Position numbers and translations under genes: made by a program. From the IMG/VR virus record IMGVR_UViG_3300021091_000378, positions 1-25,742 of that record: a stretch of 25,742 nucleotides of DNA; one strand, 5' to 3'. The notes under the pieces are model-generated. The model worked only from the letters and a program-made list of their open reading frames with translations. It made no database searches and had not been told where the DNA came from. Below are positions 13,418 through 22,053 of the stretch, piece after piece; position 1 is the stretch's first letter; each line of letters starts with the position of its first letter. Origin of the DNA: a virus.

Positions 13418-14568
13418 TGAACGGATTAACTCCATTAGAAACAATAGCACAAAAGCTAGAAGAAAAAAGAAAATCGGATTTAGAAACCATATTAAAGGTA
13501 TCCGGTTCAGCAGCTATTGCCAGAAATGAATATGGAATTACTGTTGTTGAAGAAAATAATATAGCATCATCTTTAGCTTTTAAAACATTGGTAAAGCCTA
13601 AATACGATGAGGTTGAAATTAAAAAAGCTATCAACGTTGAAGTTAAAGAACTTAGACCCGATATCCCAATACCAAATTTAGATTTAGTACCAAAACCATT
13701 ATATGATGATGAGGTTAATACTAATACTAATTTAAGAAAAGAAAATGAAGATTTAACTAAGAAGGTAGAAGATTTAACTCAAAAGGTAGCTGATTTAGAA
13801 ACTAAATTAAAAAGTGAAATAAATAATAGATTATCAATAGAGCAGACAAATGATGCTTTAGTTAATCAATTAAATACACTAACTCAAACAGTAGATGATT
13901 TTGCAATACAAATTCAAACATCATTACAAAAATCAGTAGAGGAAGGAATTCTTAGAGCATCACTACAATCACAAAATACTGGATTTAAAGCTCAGATACA
14001 AGCATTAATTAAACAAATTGACTCATTAAATTCTATTGTAGAAGGTTTACAATCACAATTAGGCGCAGTACAAAATCAACAGGCAATAGTTCAAGGAACA
14101 CAAGCACAAGCGGCAGCAGCAGGTGCAGATGTTGTAAATGATGTTGCTATTGTCAAATTAGAACCAGAGGCAGATGCGAATGCACCAAAAATATTTGCTA
14201 GATTCAAATCAGGAGGGGGTTCACAATGGAAAAACGGAAAATCATTAAGTATAACAAATAATGATAAAAAAGATATTACAGTACAACTAACAAAAACAAA
14301 TCCATCTGGCGCACCTGATTTTTATAATATACCACAATCTTCATTTACAATGACTCCTGGAGAAAATAAATCAATAGAGTTTACATTAAATGAAAATGCA
14401 GTTAGTGGGGTAGATTCTAAAAAGAAAGGTGGATTATTTGGCGGTCATACGAGTTCAAAAGATTACAAAGGTGGTTCATTAAAAGTAAATATCACTCGTG
14501 CAGATGGAACATCTAAAGAAAAAACATATGATGCCGGTTTTGGTAAATACCATCCTAACTCTTATTAA
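13417..14568 (+). CDS. Coiled-coil tail protein with C-terminal Ig-like domain
   Basis: This 383-aa protein has three visible parts. A globular N-terminus (1-100, ending in the Pro-rich 'LRPDIPIPNLDLVPKPLYDD') comes first. A long coiled coil follows at about 105-220, with heptads such as 'LRKENEDLTKKVEDLTQKV' and 'LQSQLGAVQNQQ', then an Ala/Gln-rich stretch ('GTQAQAAAAGADV'). The C-terminal domain (about 250-383) has beta-sandwich features: 'KIFARFKSGGGSQWKNG', 'KSLSITNNDKKDITVQL', 'SFTMTPGENKSIEFTLNE'. The plan is like phage whiskers or tail-fibre shafts: a trimeric rod with a small head. No specific family is recognised. It overlaps the preceding gene by one base. Confidence 0.65.
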   Translation: MNGLTPLETIAQKLEEKRKSDLETILKVSGSAAIARNEYGITVVEENNIASSLAFKTLVKPKYDEVEIKKAINVEVKELRPDIPIPNLDLVPKPLYDDEVNTNTNLRKENEDLTKKVEDLTQKVADLETKLKSEINNRLSIEQTNDALVNQLNTLTQTVDDFAIQIQTSLQKSVEEGILRASLQSQNTGFKAQIQALIKQIDSLNSIVEGLQSQLGAVQNQQAIVQGTQAQAAAAGADVVNDVAIVKLEPEADANAPKIFARFKSGGGSQWKNGKSLSITNNDKKDITVQLTKTNPSGAPDFYNIPQSSFTMTPGENKSIEFTLNENAVSGVDSKKKGGLFGGHTSSKDYKGGSLKVNITRADGTSKEKTYDAGFGKYHPNSY

Positions 14569-14578
14569 TAAATAAATT

Positions 14579-16069
14579 ATGAGTATTACAAAATATACAA
14601 ACTTTGATTCAATCGACATCAATAAATCCAATCAAGGTGAGTTTTTGATGAAGGATGACAAATTTATTGTCACAAAGAATGAAGTTGAAGAAACAGATTT
14701 TGGTGATTGTAAGTATGATGTTATGGAAGTATCGGTTTATGATATAAACAATAATTTACTTCCACATAAATCAGGTAAAAATGTTGCTTATATAAAAACA
14801 GGTGATATTAAAAATTATCTATATAATCTTACTAACAAAGGTGGTCAGCCGGAATTAGCTATTGATATTAAAAAGCTATTAAACGATTTGGGATTTTCAA
14901 ATGGTATTCTAAAAGTTATTATTAATTTTGTAAGAAATAGAGTTGGAACTGATAATGAACTTACGAGAGTTTGGATTCAACAAATATCCCCATCAAGAGA
15001 GGAAATAAGAGTACTGCCATTAAAAACGAGCGATACAAACGTAAACAAAAAAACCGAATCAGAATTCACAAATATAAATAATCTTAGTAAAGATTTTAAA
15101 TATTATAGAAAAAATATATTAACAGCTTTAGATTCTTTTGAAGTAACTTATTTAGATTCAATTACCGATGCTATGACAGCTCGATTTGGTAAAGATTTTG
15201 AATCAGTTCTTAGAAAAGATTTTGGATTATCCGATTTTAATGGTTTCAAAAAAAGAATATTTTCTGATTTTAAAGATAGTGTAACATATTGGGTAACTAA
15301 CAAATATTATAACGTAGCTGAATCCAATTTTGGAAAGCCATCCAATATTAGATTTGAAGATTGTGAACAATATGATTTCAGTAGATTATTGGGTGAAATA
15401 TATTCGATACTAAGAAATTGTATAGATTATCACACTAAAACTTTAAAAAGACGAGATATTTCTATTAAATCCCTTCCAAAAGAATTTGAAATTACAGAAC
15501 TTAAAAAAGAAGTTAGAGATTTGGTTGGTAATATAAAGGTTGATGAAAATAGAGTAAGAAACGTTTATAATCCAAAGCAAGTAGAAATTAAATCAGTTGG
15601 TACAAAAATAATAGATGTTAAAAAAGAAGTAATAAAAATATTGCCAGACCCTATTAAAGAAGAACCTATATTTGATTTACCACCAAACCCACCTGAAAAA
15701 GAAGAACCAATTAAGATTGAGCCAATAAAAATAGAGCCTATTAAAATAATACCACCAGACCCAATTATTAAAATAGACCCTATAAAAGAAGAACCAATAA
15801 AAGAAGAACCAATAAAAATAGACCCTATTAAAATAATACCACCAGACCCAATTATTAAAATAGACCCCATTAAAGAAGAACCAATAAAAGAGGACCCGAT
15901 TAAAATTCCAATTGTAGATTTACCACCATTCACCGGCGGAGGTGGTGGCGTAGTTGGTGGTGGCGGAAGCGGCGGAGGTGGCGGAACTGTAATACGTGAA
16001 CGTGGAACGGGGTTGGGAAGAGAAGTGGTTTATGATGATGATGTTAGGCAAAGAGAAAATATACAATAA
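14579..16069 (+). CDS. Structural protein with repetitive Pro/Ile/Lys and poly-Gly tail
   Basis: This 496-aa protein has a globular part (about 1-345) that starts 'MSITKYTNFDSIDINKSNQGEF'. It is beta-rich to about residue 150 and then helical, with 'YYRKNILTALDSFEVTYLDS' and 'RFGKDFESVLRKDFGLSDF'. From about 350 the sequence becomes low-complexity: EPIK/DPIK units and PPDP steps to about 447, including an 87-bp tandem duplication. A Gly-rich run (about 453-469, broken by VV and S) and a charged end ('RERGTGLGREVVYDDDVRQ') follow. The repeat region likely forms an extended, stiff linker, and the glycines a flexible joint. No family is recognised; the position between wedge genes and the 1759-aa gene suggests a baseplate or fibre-network role. 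Confidence 0.65.
   Translation: MSITKYTNFDSIDINKSNQGEFLMKDDKFIVTKNEVEETDFGDCKYDVMEVSVYDINNNLLPHKSGKNVAYIKTGDIKNYLYNLTNKGGQPELAIDIKKLLNDLGFSNGILKVIINFVRNRVGTDNELTRVWIQQISPSREEIRVLPLKTSDTNVNKKTESEFTNINNLSKDFKYYRKNILTALDSFEVTYLDSITDAMTARFGKDFESVLRKDFGLSDFNGFKKRIFSDFKDSVTYWVTNKYYNVAESNFGKPSNIRFEDCEQYDFSRLLGEIYSILRNCIDYHTKTLKRRDISIKSLPKEFEITELKKEVRDLVGNIKVDENRVRNVYNPKQVEIKSVGTKIIDVKKEVIKILPDPIKEEPIFDLPPNPPEKEEPIKIEPIKIEPIKIIPPDPIIKIDPIKEEPIKEEPIKIDPIKIIPPDPIIKIDPIKEEPIKEDPIKIPIVDLPPFTGGGGGVVGGGGSGGGGGTVIRERGTGLGREVVYDDDVRQRENIQ
15737..15910 (+). repeat. 87-bp tandem duplication in coding sequence
   Basis: Two adjacent copies of an 87-bp (29-codon) unit, 15737-15823 and 15824-15910, encode units starting 'PIKIIPPDPIIKIDPIKEEP'. 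The copies differ at only a few bases (for example CCTATAAAA against CCCATTAAA, and EEP against EDP near the end). Each unit is itself built of shorter 4-6 residue EPIK/DPIK steps that extend upstream to about 15650. The near identity points to recent duplication. Confidence 0.85.
15935..15985 (+). repeat. Poly-glycine coding tract, locally GC-rich
   Basis: Seventeen codons, mostly GGN, read GGGGGVVGGGGSGGGGG. The tract forms a sharp GC-rich island in otherwise AT-rich DNA. Protein-level role: probably a flexible hinge between the extended repeat and the C-terminal tail of the structural protein at 14579. Confidence 0.8.
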
Positions 16070-16070
16070 A

Positions 16071-16079
16071 ATATTTATA
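16071..16079 (+). promoter_or_regulatory. Candidate late-promoter element ATATTTATA
   Basis: An exact ATATTTATA starts one base after the stop at 16067-16069 and ends 14 bases before the GTG at 16094. The wider stretch, ATATTTATAGTAAATAA, closely resembles the copy at 24520 (ATATTTATACTAAATAA). Confidence 0.45.
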
Positions 16080-16093
16080 GTAAATAAAGAAGA

Positions 16094-19000
16094 GTGGTTA
16101 AAGCATTAGAAAAATTATTTGGGGGAGAGCCTACTTTAAATGCCTATAATGGTGATGGAGAATATTCTGCTTTTACAAATATAAAGGAGGATGTCGATGG
16201 AAGAGGAAGGGGAGGATATGAACCTCCCGTACCACCAAACCCAACATATTTACCAGGTGATATAAAAAGCAATATAAACAGTCAAATTGTAAAAATGAAT
16301 CTCTTCACTTCCCAAGGTGAAGTAGTTGAATTTTTAGAGAACGGAACGCCAATAGCATTTGGTAATAGTTGCGTTTATACATTTGCAACTATTGAATTTT
16401 CCGGTATTAAAAAATACGAAATCGTAAAAGAAGGAAGTATAGCTGAACAATATTATGAGGTTGGTGTCACAAAAAGGTATCCAATTCCAATAGAAATAGA
16501 TAGACCATTGGATTATTTGGATATAGATTATTTAGACCCACTATATCTAAAATTAGGATATTCGTCTAGAGGAAATTCATTTGGATTTGGTACAAACAGA
16601 AGAAGTATTTTTGGATTAGGAAATTCCTATGATGAATATGATAATAATTTACAAAATATTTATAATCCAAAATTCAAATATAATTTTAATCCAAGCACAA
16701 CCGCCATTGATTATAAATACGCAGAAGTTCTAAATATTTATGAATATAGATTACAAGACGATGGTAGTTATCGTTTAGATAATACACGAAACTTAGATTC
16801 TGATTTTGGTTCTATTAGTTTAAGCTTTTCAACTAAAACTAAGAAAAAACGAGATATCGGCGGAGGTGGTAGTACTATTAGTGAAACAATAATAGTAGAC
16901 CAAATATTAGAATATGAAATTGTATTTTCTTCTAATTTAAAAAATGAATTAGGTAATAATGTATTTTTAGATTATTCTATTTTCTCACAAGATGGATTAA
17001 TATTAGATTCAGACTCTATTTCATTAGAAGATGGAAATAGTATCAAAAAAATATCTTTAAAACAGTTAAATGGTAGTAGAGTTGATTTTCAATTAAAATA
17101 TAATAATCTACCAACAAACTATCTTTTAACAAACATATATCAAACAGCTAGCCCAACTGCTTTAGTAGGAATAAACACACCCGATTATAGTAAATGGAAT
17201 AAGCAACCATCTGCTTTTAGTGTATCTGGAGAATTATTAAAAGCTGGTATATCAGTTGTAACTCTTTTTGAAAAAGAAATAGCAGTTGAAAGACCTTTTG
17301 TTGATATTGATGATGTTTACAAAAAAATATCCGTTCAGGTAAAAGAATCAGATGATGATAAAACTATATCGATTCCATTTAAAACAAAAAATGCAGATGT
17401 TGTATTACTTTATGTTAATGGAAGTACCGATGTAATATCAATACCTACATCAAATGAATATATAACACTATCCTTTAAAAAAGATTTTGGTGAAGTTTAT
17501 GGTAACAAAACAATATTACTATTAGCTAAAAGCAAAAGATATGGTACAGGTGATTCTGCTACCGCATTAATTACATTCACAGCGGTAAATGATTTCCCAT
17601 CTATTACGGAAATAAACTTTCCACAAAACATAGATATACCATCGTTTTCAGATTTTAACATAGAATATAAAGTAGAATATACATCTTTTTCAACGACAAC
17701 AATTGATGTAGATTTATTATTAAAAGATAAAAGCAGAGTAAAGTTATTTAAAAACCTTAATCCAAATGGAGAGGTTTCAATAAATGTAAAAACTCTTAGA
17801 GAAAACTATCCAAACTGGGTAGGTAGTGATAATGTAACATTAATTTTCAAACCATTCAATAGGGGTGGCGCTGAAGAACTTATTGGTAATGAATATGAGG
17901 TAGTTACATCATTAGGATTACCTGGTTTACAAATAGATGAAACAATATTTTCAACTGCTATCTTTGAAGTATTTGCAGAAAAGCTAAGTGTAGTTGAACC
18001 AGAAAAAGAAAGTAAATATTTATCACACTTATCTAATTTTGGTAACGATGAACAAATATTAATTTCGTCTTGGGAAAATGATGATTGGACTTTATCAGAT
18101 AAAGAAACCGATGAAATAGGAAATACAAAGGTAACGAAAAAAGTAGATTCTTTAATTCTTAAATTATACACACCCTTAAATCCAAACATTTTAGTAAACT
18201 CTACTTTATGGATTACAAAATTAATGGCAAATCCATTAATTGAAACTGTAGTTCTTACGGAGCAAGATGAAGTTAAGTGTCCACCAATCAAAGGACCTAA
18301 TTTTAATATTGATGTTGATTTTGTAAGTGGACAATCTACTGCTTACGAATCTTTAGATAATCTTATTTTGAGCGGTTCTGCAACATCAACTCAATTAGTT
18401 TCTACATATTTAACTTCATCCTTATTTAGTACCGATGAGTTAAATGTTGAATACGTTAGTGGTTCTGATTATATATGGAATAATTTCGTACACTTTAGTT
18501 CAGCAAAAGAAAGAGTTTTAAATTTTGATTACAAAGTAAAATTAATAGAAGCATATGAAACATTGATAGATAGCTCATCAAATGGAGCTGGTTCCATTGC
18601 AGAACAAAATGAAATACAAAGACAACAATTTAAAAAAGATTTATTAATCGCTGGATTTGATGGGTTTGAAAAATTCCTATATGAATCATCTTCAATGGGA
18701 TGGCCTTATAATGGAACTGAAAGAAGATTAAGTACATCAAATGAAGTACAAAATTGGCTTGATAATGTTATAGATTTAGCAGAAGATTTTGATATAGAAA
18801 ACCAAAACTACGTTTTAAATAATATACCAGAATACATTGTAAATAATGAAAATAACGACCAATTTATATTATTCTTCACAATGATTGGTCAGCACTTTGA
18901 TAATATATACTTTCATACAAAAGCAATTGAAAAGAGTAGAGGATTAGGATATAAATCAAAAGATGGTATATCTGATAAATTATTATTTGATATTCTTAAA

Positions 19001-21373
19001 TCATTTAATTGGGATGCAAAAAATCTTGCAGCAGATTCTAAACTTTGGGAATATGCGTTTGGTATAGATGTAGATGGTAATGTCAAAAACGAAAATCCTG
19101 CTAAACAAAGAACATATGAAGTTTGGAGAAGGATTGTAAATAATTTACCTTACTTACTAAAACACAAAGGAACTCGTAGAGGTATTTACGCACTATTGAG
19201 TTGCTATGGTATTCCTTCATCAAATCTTTCTATATTAGAATTCGGTGGACCGGAAGTAGGTGAAGTTACAAAATCTAAATTAGTATTTGATAACCTTACT
19301 TATGGTTTGCGTATGAATAATGGTTCATACATTTCCATTGATTGGTGGAATACAAATCAAAATAGAAAACCCGATACGATAGAATTTTTTGTAAAACCAT
19401 CTGAAGCAGGAGAATATAATATTGTATCTGGAAGTGGTTGGGGAGTACATGTAAGTGGTTCGGCTAATCAAAACTATGGTAGAGTAATATTAAACTATTC
19501 GGGCTCAAACGCTATATCATCATCACTATTACCGATATTTAATGGTAGATTTTTTGGCGTAGAAGTTAGTAGAGAAGTTAGTTCAAGTTATCATAATTTT
19601 GAATTAAATTTAAGACAAGCAGACAAAGATAGAACCATATTTGAAGATTCAAAAACAATAAGTGTTTTAGCAACTAATTCGAATTGGAATAATGGATATG
19701 AATTAAAATTTGGTAATGATTTTACGGGTTCAGTTGATGAGTTTCGTTTATGGTCTACACCATTAAACAAAGAAAGGTTCTATGAGCACGTTTCTTTTCC
19801 TGAAATGATTAATGGTAATCATATATCGGCATCTACTGATGATTTACACTTTAGACTAGATTTTGAATATCCAAAAGATTTATCAGTATTTCAAACTTTA
19901 CCAAACGTAGATACAAATATTTACTTCGGAGAAGGTTCTGATAGAACTAATTATGAAAGTGGTAGTTCTACTGATTTATATTCACTAAACCCATCAGCTT
20001 CATTTTCAGCAAGTGTTAGTGGATTTAATCCAGCTGCAACATATCCATATCAATTTGAAGCAATAGATAGAAGCGTTGTGTTAGAAGTACCTGATATGGG
20101 GTCATCTCGTTATTCAACTAATAAAGTGAGATTTGAAGAACAAACACTGGTTTCAGATTTATCATGTAAGAGCAGAGCAACTAAAAAAGCATTTGACCAA
20201 GCACCTACCGATTCGAATAGAGTTGGTTTATTCTTCTCTCCTACAAAAGAGTTAAATATTGATATTGCTAAATCATTTGGTGGAATTAATTTAGATAACT
20301 ACATTGGTGACCCATCAGATAGATATAAAAGCAGTTATAAGAGCTTAGATAGATTGAGAAACTATTATTTCAAAAGATTTGATGATAGAGATATTTACGC
20401 ATACATTAACTTAATCAAACTATATGAGAAATCAATGTTTGAAGATATTAAGAAGATGTTGCCAGCCAGAGTTAAAGCAACTACCGGTTTATTAATTGAA
20501 CCACATATTTTAGAAAGAAGTAAACATCAATATATAAAACCAAATGGTGAATATAATGAATATGAATCTATAATAGAATATGGTGATGAACTACTTTCCG
20601 CAGAAAATATTCAAAAAGAGGTTACATTAGATACTACAACTGAATATTTTTTGAATGGTGAAAATAATCAATATTTAGCATTAATAGAATCAGCATCAGC
20701 AGAAATTATAGAGGGCGAAAATTATCAGTATGATTCATTAATCAATACAACAACTTTTACTTTAGCAGAGGGTAATTCTTATCAACACACAGCAAGTATA
20801 GATGCTAAGTTTGAAGAACCAACTATATTGACAGAAATTGATTTAATAGATGCAAATACTATTGTTGGACAAAATGATTTCGAAACTTTAGGATTTGGTA
20901 TTTTTGCTCAAAGTGGTTCTGCTATTAGAACTTACTACGATAAAGATGGTAATCTTAAAAAAGAAAGAATTAGAATACAAGTTGTAAAAGAAAAGAAAAC
21001 AAGAGAAGTTCTTAAATACAAAGTTTTAAATGCAAATGGTAGAGGAGATGAAAGAGGTGGATTTGAATTAACATCATCCGTATATTATGAATCATATGTA
21101 AACGTTCAACCATTTTCTGGCTCAAATCAATTTACATCTTCAAATGTAAATATAGAAGTGATACCAGTAGATGGATACTTACCAACACATTACAGAAACA
21201 CAACTGATTTGACTAGAGGATTACAAAATTCATTTTTTAAGGGTTGTAAAAACACCAGAGCCACTACATTAGATGGTACACCGCCTGTTGAAACATTCTT
21301 AACGAATCCAAACACATTAAGAGTTAACAAAGCAGGTAGAGATGCAAGTGAACCTATATTAGAAGTGGAATAA
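16094..21373 (+). CDS. Giant tail/baseplate protein with LamG-like domain, 1759 aa
   Basis: The start is GTG 16094; an in-frame TAA at 16085 and no ATG until about residue 67 support it. Parts in order: Gly/Pro-rich N-terminus (18-55); beta-rich region with repeated Tyr/Asn-rich strands (to about 380); Ig-like strands (about 400-640); helical, wedge-like region (about 800-1050) with 'YEVWRRIVNNLPYLLKHKGT' near 1007-1026, similar to tail proteins that connect wedge to fibre (P2 gpI or T4 gp7 type); LamG/ConA-like jellyroll (about 1085-1235, 'IEFFVKPSEAGEYNIVSGSG', 'GSVDEFRLWSTPLNKERFYEH'); a 'DIKKMLPARVKATTGLLIEP' segment near 1450-1475; a 19-residue repeat (about 1485-1578); and a basic C-terminal domain. 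The LamG part is a good candidate for receptor contact. It is the largest gene in the window. A precise T4 counterpart cannot be named. Confidence 0.75.
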   Translation: MVKALEKLFGGEPTLNAYNGDGEYSAFTNIKEDVDGRGRGGYEPPVPPNPTYLPGDIKSNINSQIVKMNLFTSQGEVVEFLENGTPIAFGNSCVYTFATIEFSGIKKYEIVKEGSIAEQYYEVGVTKRYPIPIEIDRPLDYLDIDYLDPLYLKLGYSSRGNSFGFGTNRRSIFGLGNSYDEYDNNLQNIYNPKFKYNFNPSTTAIDYKYAEVLNIYEYRLQDDGSYRLDNTRNLDSDFGSISLSFSTKTKKKRDIGGGGSTISETIIVDQILEYEIVFSSNLKNELGNNVFLDYSIFSQDGLILDSDSISLEDGNSIKKISLKQLNGSRVDFQLKYNNLPTNYLLTNIYQTASPTALVGINTPDYSKWNKQPSAFSVSGELLKAGISVVTLFEKEIAVERPFVDIDDVYKKISVQVKESDDDKTISIPFKTKNADVVLLYVNGSTDVISIPTSNEYITLSFKKDFGEVYGNKTILLLAKSKRYGTGDSATALITFTAVNDFPSITEINFPQNIDIPSFSDFNIEYKVEYTSFSTTTIDVDLLLKDKSRVKLFKNLNPNGEVSINVKTLRENYPNWVGSDNVTLIFKPFNRGGAEELIGNEYEVVTSLGLPGLQIDETIFSTAIFEVFAEKLSVVEPEKESKYLSHLSNFGNDEQILISSWENDDWTLSDKETDEIGNTKVTKKVDSLILKLYTPLNPNILVNSTLWITKLMANPLIETVVLTEQDEVKCPPIKGPNFNIDVDFVSGQSTAYESLDNLILSGSATSTQLVSTYLTSSLFSTDELNVEYVSGSDYIWNNFVHFSSAKERVLNFDYKVKLIEAYETLIDSSSNGAGSIAEQNEIQRQQFKKDLLIAGFDGFEKFLYESSSMGWPYNGTERRLSTSNEVQNWLDNVIDLAEDFDIENQNYVLNNIPEYIVNNENNDQFILFFTMIGQHFDNIYFHTKAIEKSRGLGYKSKDGISDKLLFDILKSFNWDAKNLAADSKLWEYAFGIDVDGNVKNENPAKQRTYEVWRRIVNNLPYLLKHKGTRRGIYALLSCYGIPSSNLSILEFGGPEVGEVTKSKLVFDNLTYGLRMNNGSYISIDWWNTNQNRKPDTIEFFVKPSEAGEYNIVSGSGWGVHVSGSANQNYGRVILNYSGSNAISSSLLPIFNGRFFGVEVSREVSSSYHNFELNLRQADKDRTIFEDSKTISVLATNSNWNNGYELKFGNDFTGSVDEFRLWSTPLNKERFYEHVSFPEMINGNHISASTDDLHFRLDFEYPKDLSVFQTLPNVDTNIYFGEGSDRTNYESGSSTDLYSLNPSASFSASVSGFNPAATYPYQFEAIDRSVVLEVPDMGSSRYSTNKVRFEEQTLVSDLSCKSRATKKAFDQAPTDSNRVGLFFSPTKELNIDIAKSFGGINLDNYIGDPSDRYKSSYKSLDRLRNYYFKRFDDRDIYAYINLIKLYEKSMFEDIKKMLPARVKATTGLLIEPHILERSKHQYIKPNGEYNEYESIIEYGDELLSAENIQKEVTLDTTTEYFLNGENNQYLALIESASAEIIEGENYQYDSLINTTTFTLAEGNSYQHTASIDAKFEEPTILTEIDLIDANTIVGQNDFETLGFGIFAQSGSAIRTYYDKDGNLKKERIRIQVVKEKKTREVLKYKVLNANGRGDERGGFELTSSVYYESYVNVQPFSGSNQFTSSNVNIEVIPVDGYLPTHYRNTTDLTRGLQNSFFKGCKNTRATTLDGTPPVETFLTNPNTLRVNKAGRDASEPILEVE
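20546..20827 (+). repeat. Five degenerate 19-residue protein repeats
   Basis: Inside the 1759-aa protein, units begin at 20546 (GEYNEYESII...), 20600 (AENIQKEVTL...), 20657 (GENNQYLALI...), 20714 (GENYQYDSLI...) and 20771 (GNSYQHTASI...). The last four are spaced exactly 57 bases; the first is 54. The pattern is about (G/A)-(E/N)-(N/S)-x-Q-(Y/H), then alternating hydrophobic residues, which suggests a short beta-solenoid or stacked hairpins. DNA identity between units is low, so the repeat is old. Confidence 0.7.
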
Positions 21374-21385
21374 CGGAATTTTAAA

Positions 21386-21400
21386 ATATTTATATTTATA
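21386..21400 (+). promoter_or_regulatory. Two overlapping ATATTTATA elements
   Basis: Exact ATATTTATA occurs at 21386-21394 and again at 21392-21400 in the 48-base gap between the 1759-aa gene and the next structural gene; the second copy ends 21 bases before the ATG at 21422. This is the only tandem copy seen. It may serve a highly expressed virion protein. Confidence 0.45.
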
Positions 21401-21421
21401 AACAAAGATAATTAAAAAACT

Positions 21422-22045
21422 ATGGGATATTTAAGTAATAATGAATTGACAGTTGATGCAATTCTTACTAAAAAAGGTAGAGAAAAATTAGCAGCAGGTT
21501 TGGGTTTAAATATTACCCAATTTGCTTTAGCAGACGATGAGATTGATTACTCCTTATATGAGCCAGCACACCCGTTGGGTTCGGCATATTATGATGCAGC
21601 AATCAAAAATATGCCTGTATTAGAAGCATCTCCTGATGAGACTCAGGTGATGAAATATAAAATCGTTACCCTTCCAAAGAATACTACAAGAATACCGGTT
21701 GTAGAATTTGGTGTTCCTAACGTAGCAGTTAACCAAAGAAGTGGTGAGGTTTCATTATCTCCAACTACATCTCCTGCCGGAAATAGAAGATTAGGATATA
21801 CAATTGTATTAGCAAATAAAAACGCTGGTGATATTGTAGGTGAAGGTGTAACTGCAGATGTTGGTACTGTACCTATTTTTATTGGTGATGATGTATCAGC
21901 AACAGCAGCAGTTGCAAAGGGATTAACTTTTAAATTTATTCCAAACCCATCTTTAACTTCGACTATCAAAACAACTATAACTGTTTATGGTAACGAAACG
22001 GGTGGTTCACAAACAATACCAGTAACAGTAACATACGTTCAATAA
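21422..22045 (+). CDS. Virion structural protein, 207 aa
   Basis: The N-terminus 'MGYLSNNELTVDAILTKKGREKLAAG' leads into 'ITQFALADDEIDYSLYEPAHPLGSAYYDAAIKNMPVLEA' (31-69). This block recurs in uncharacterised structural proteins of marine myoviruses (recognised from memory, no search). The rest (about 75-207) is beta-rich and ends with an Ig-like strand pattern ('KGLTFKFIPNP', 'TIKTTITVYGNETGGSQTIPVTVTYV'). There is no signal peptide. Double ATATTTATA elements lie upstream. The gap to the next gene is only eight bases, so the two are probably expressed together. It is likely a tail or baseplate decoration protein; the role is not known. Confidence 0.65.
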   Translation: MGYLSNNELTVDAILTKKGREKLAAGLGLNITQFALADDEIDYSLYEPAHPLGSAYYDAAIKNMPVLEASPDETQVMKYKIVTLPKNTTRIPVVEFGVPNVAVNQRSGEVSLSPTTSPAGNRRLGYTIVLANKNAGDIVGEGVTADVGTVPIFIGDDVSATAAVAKGLTFKFIPNPSLTSTIKTTITVYGNETGGSQTIPVTVTYVQ

Positions 22046-22053
22046 TATAAACT

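Noticed and set aside
15650-15910. CRISPR-like repeat array
   Set aside because: The repeats are direct tandem copies without spacers, keep the reading frame and lie within a coding sequence.
15565-15933. 122-codon open frame on the minus strand with repeated Ile-Gly-Ser units
   Set aside because: It is the reverse reading of the EPIK/DPIK repeat in the + strand structural gene; the repeat has no stop codons in that frame, and the product is low-complexity with no start context.
17806-18291. 161-codon open frame on the minus strand inside the 1759-aa gene
   Set aside because: The + strand frame is continuous across it and has domain-like features, while the minus frame shows no recognisable motif and no other minus-strand gene exists in the window.
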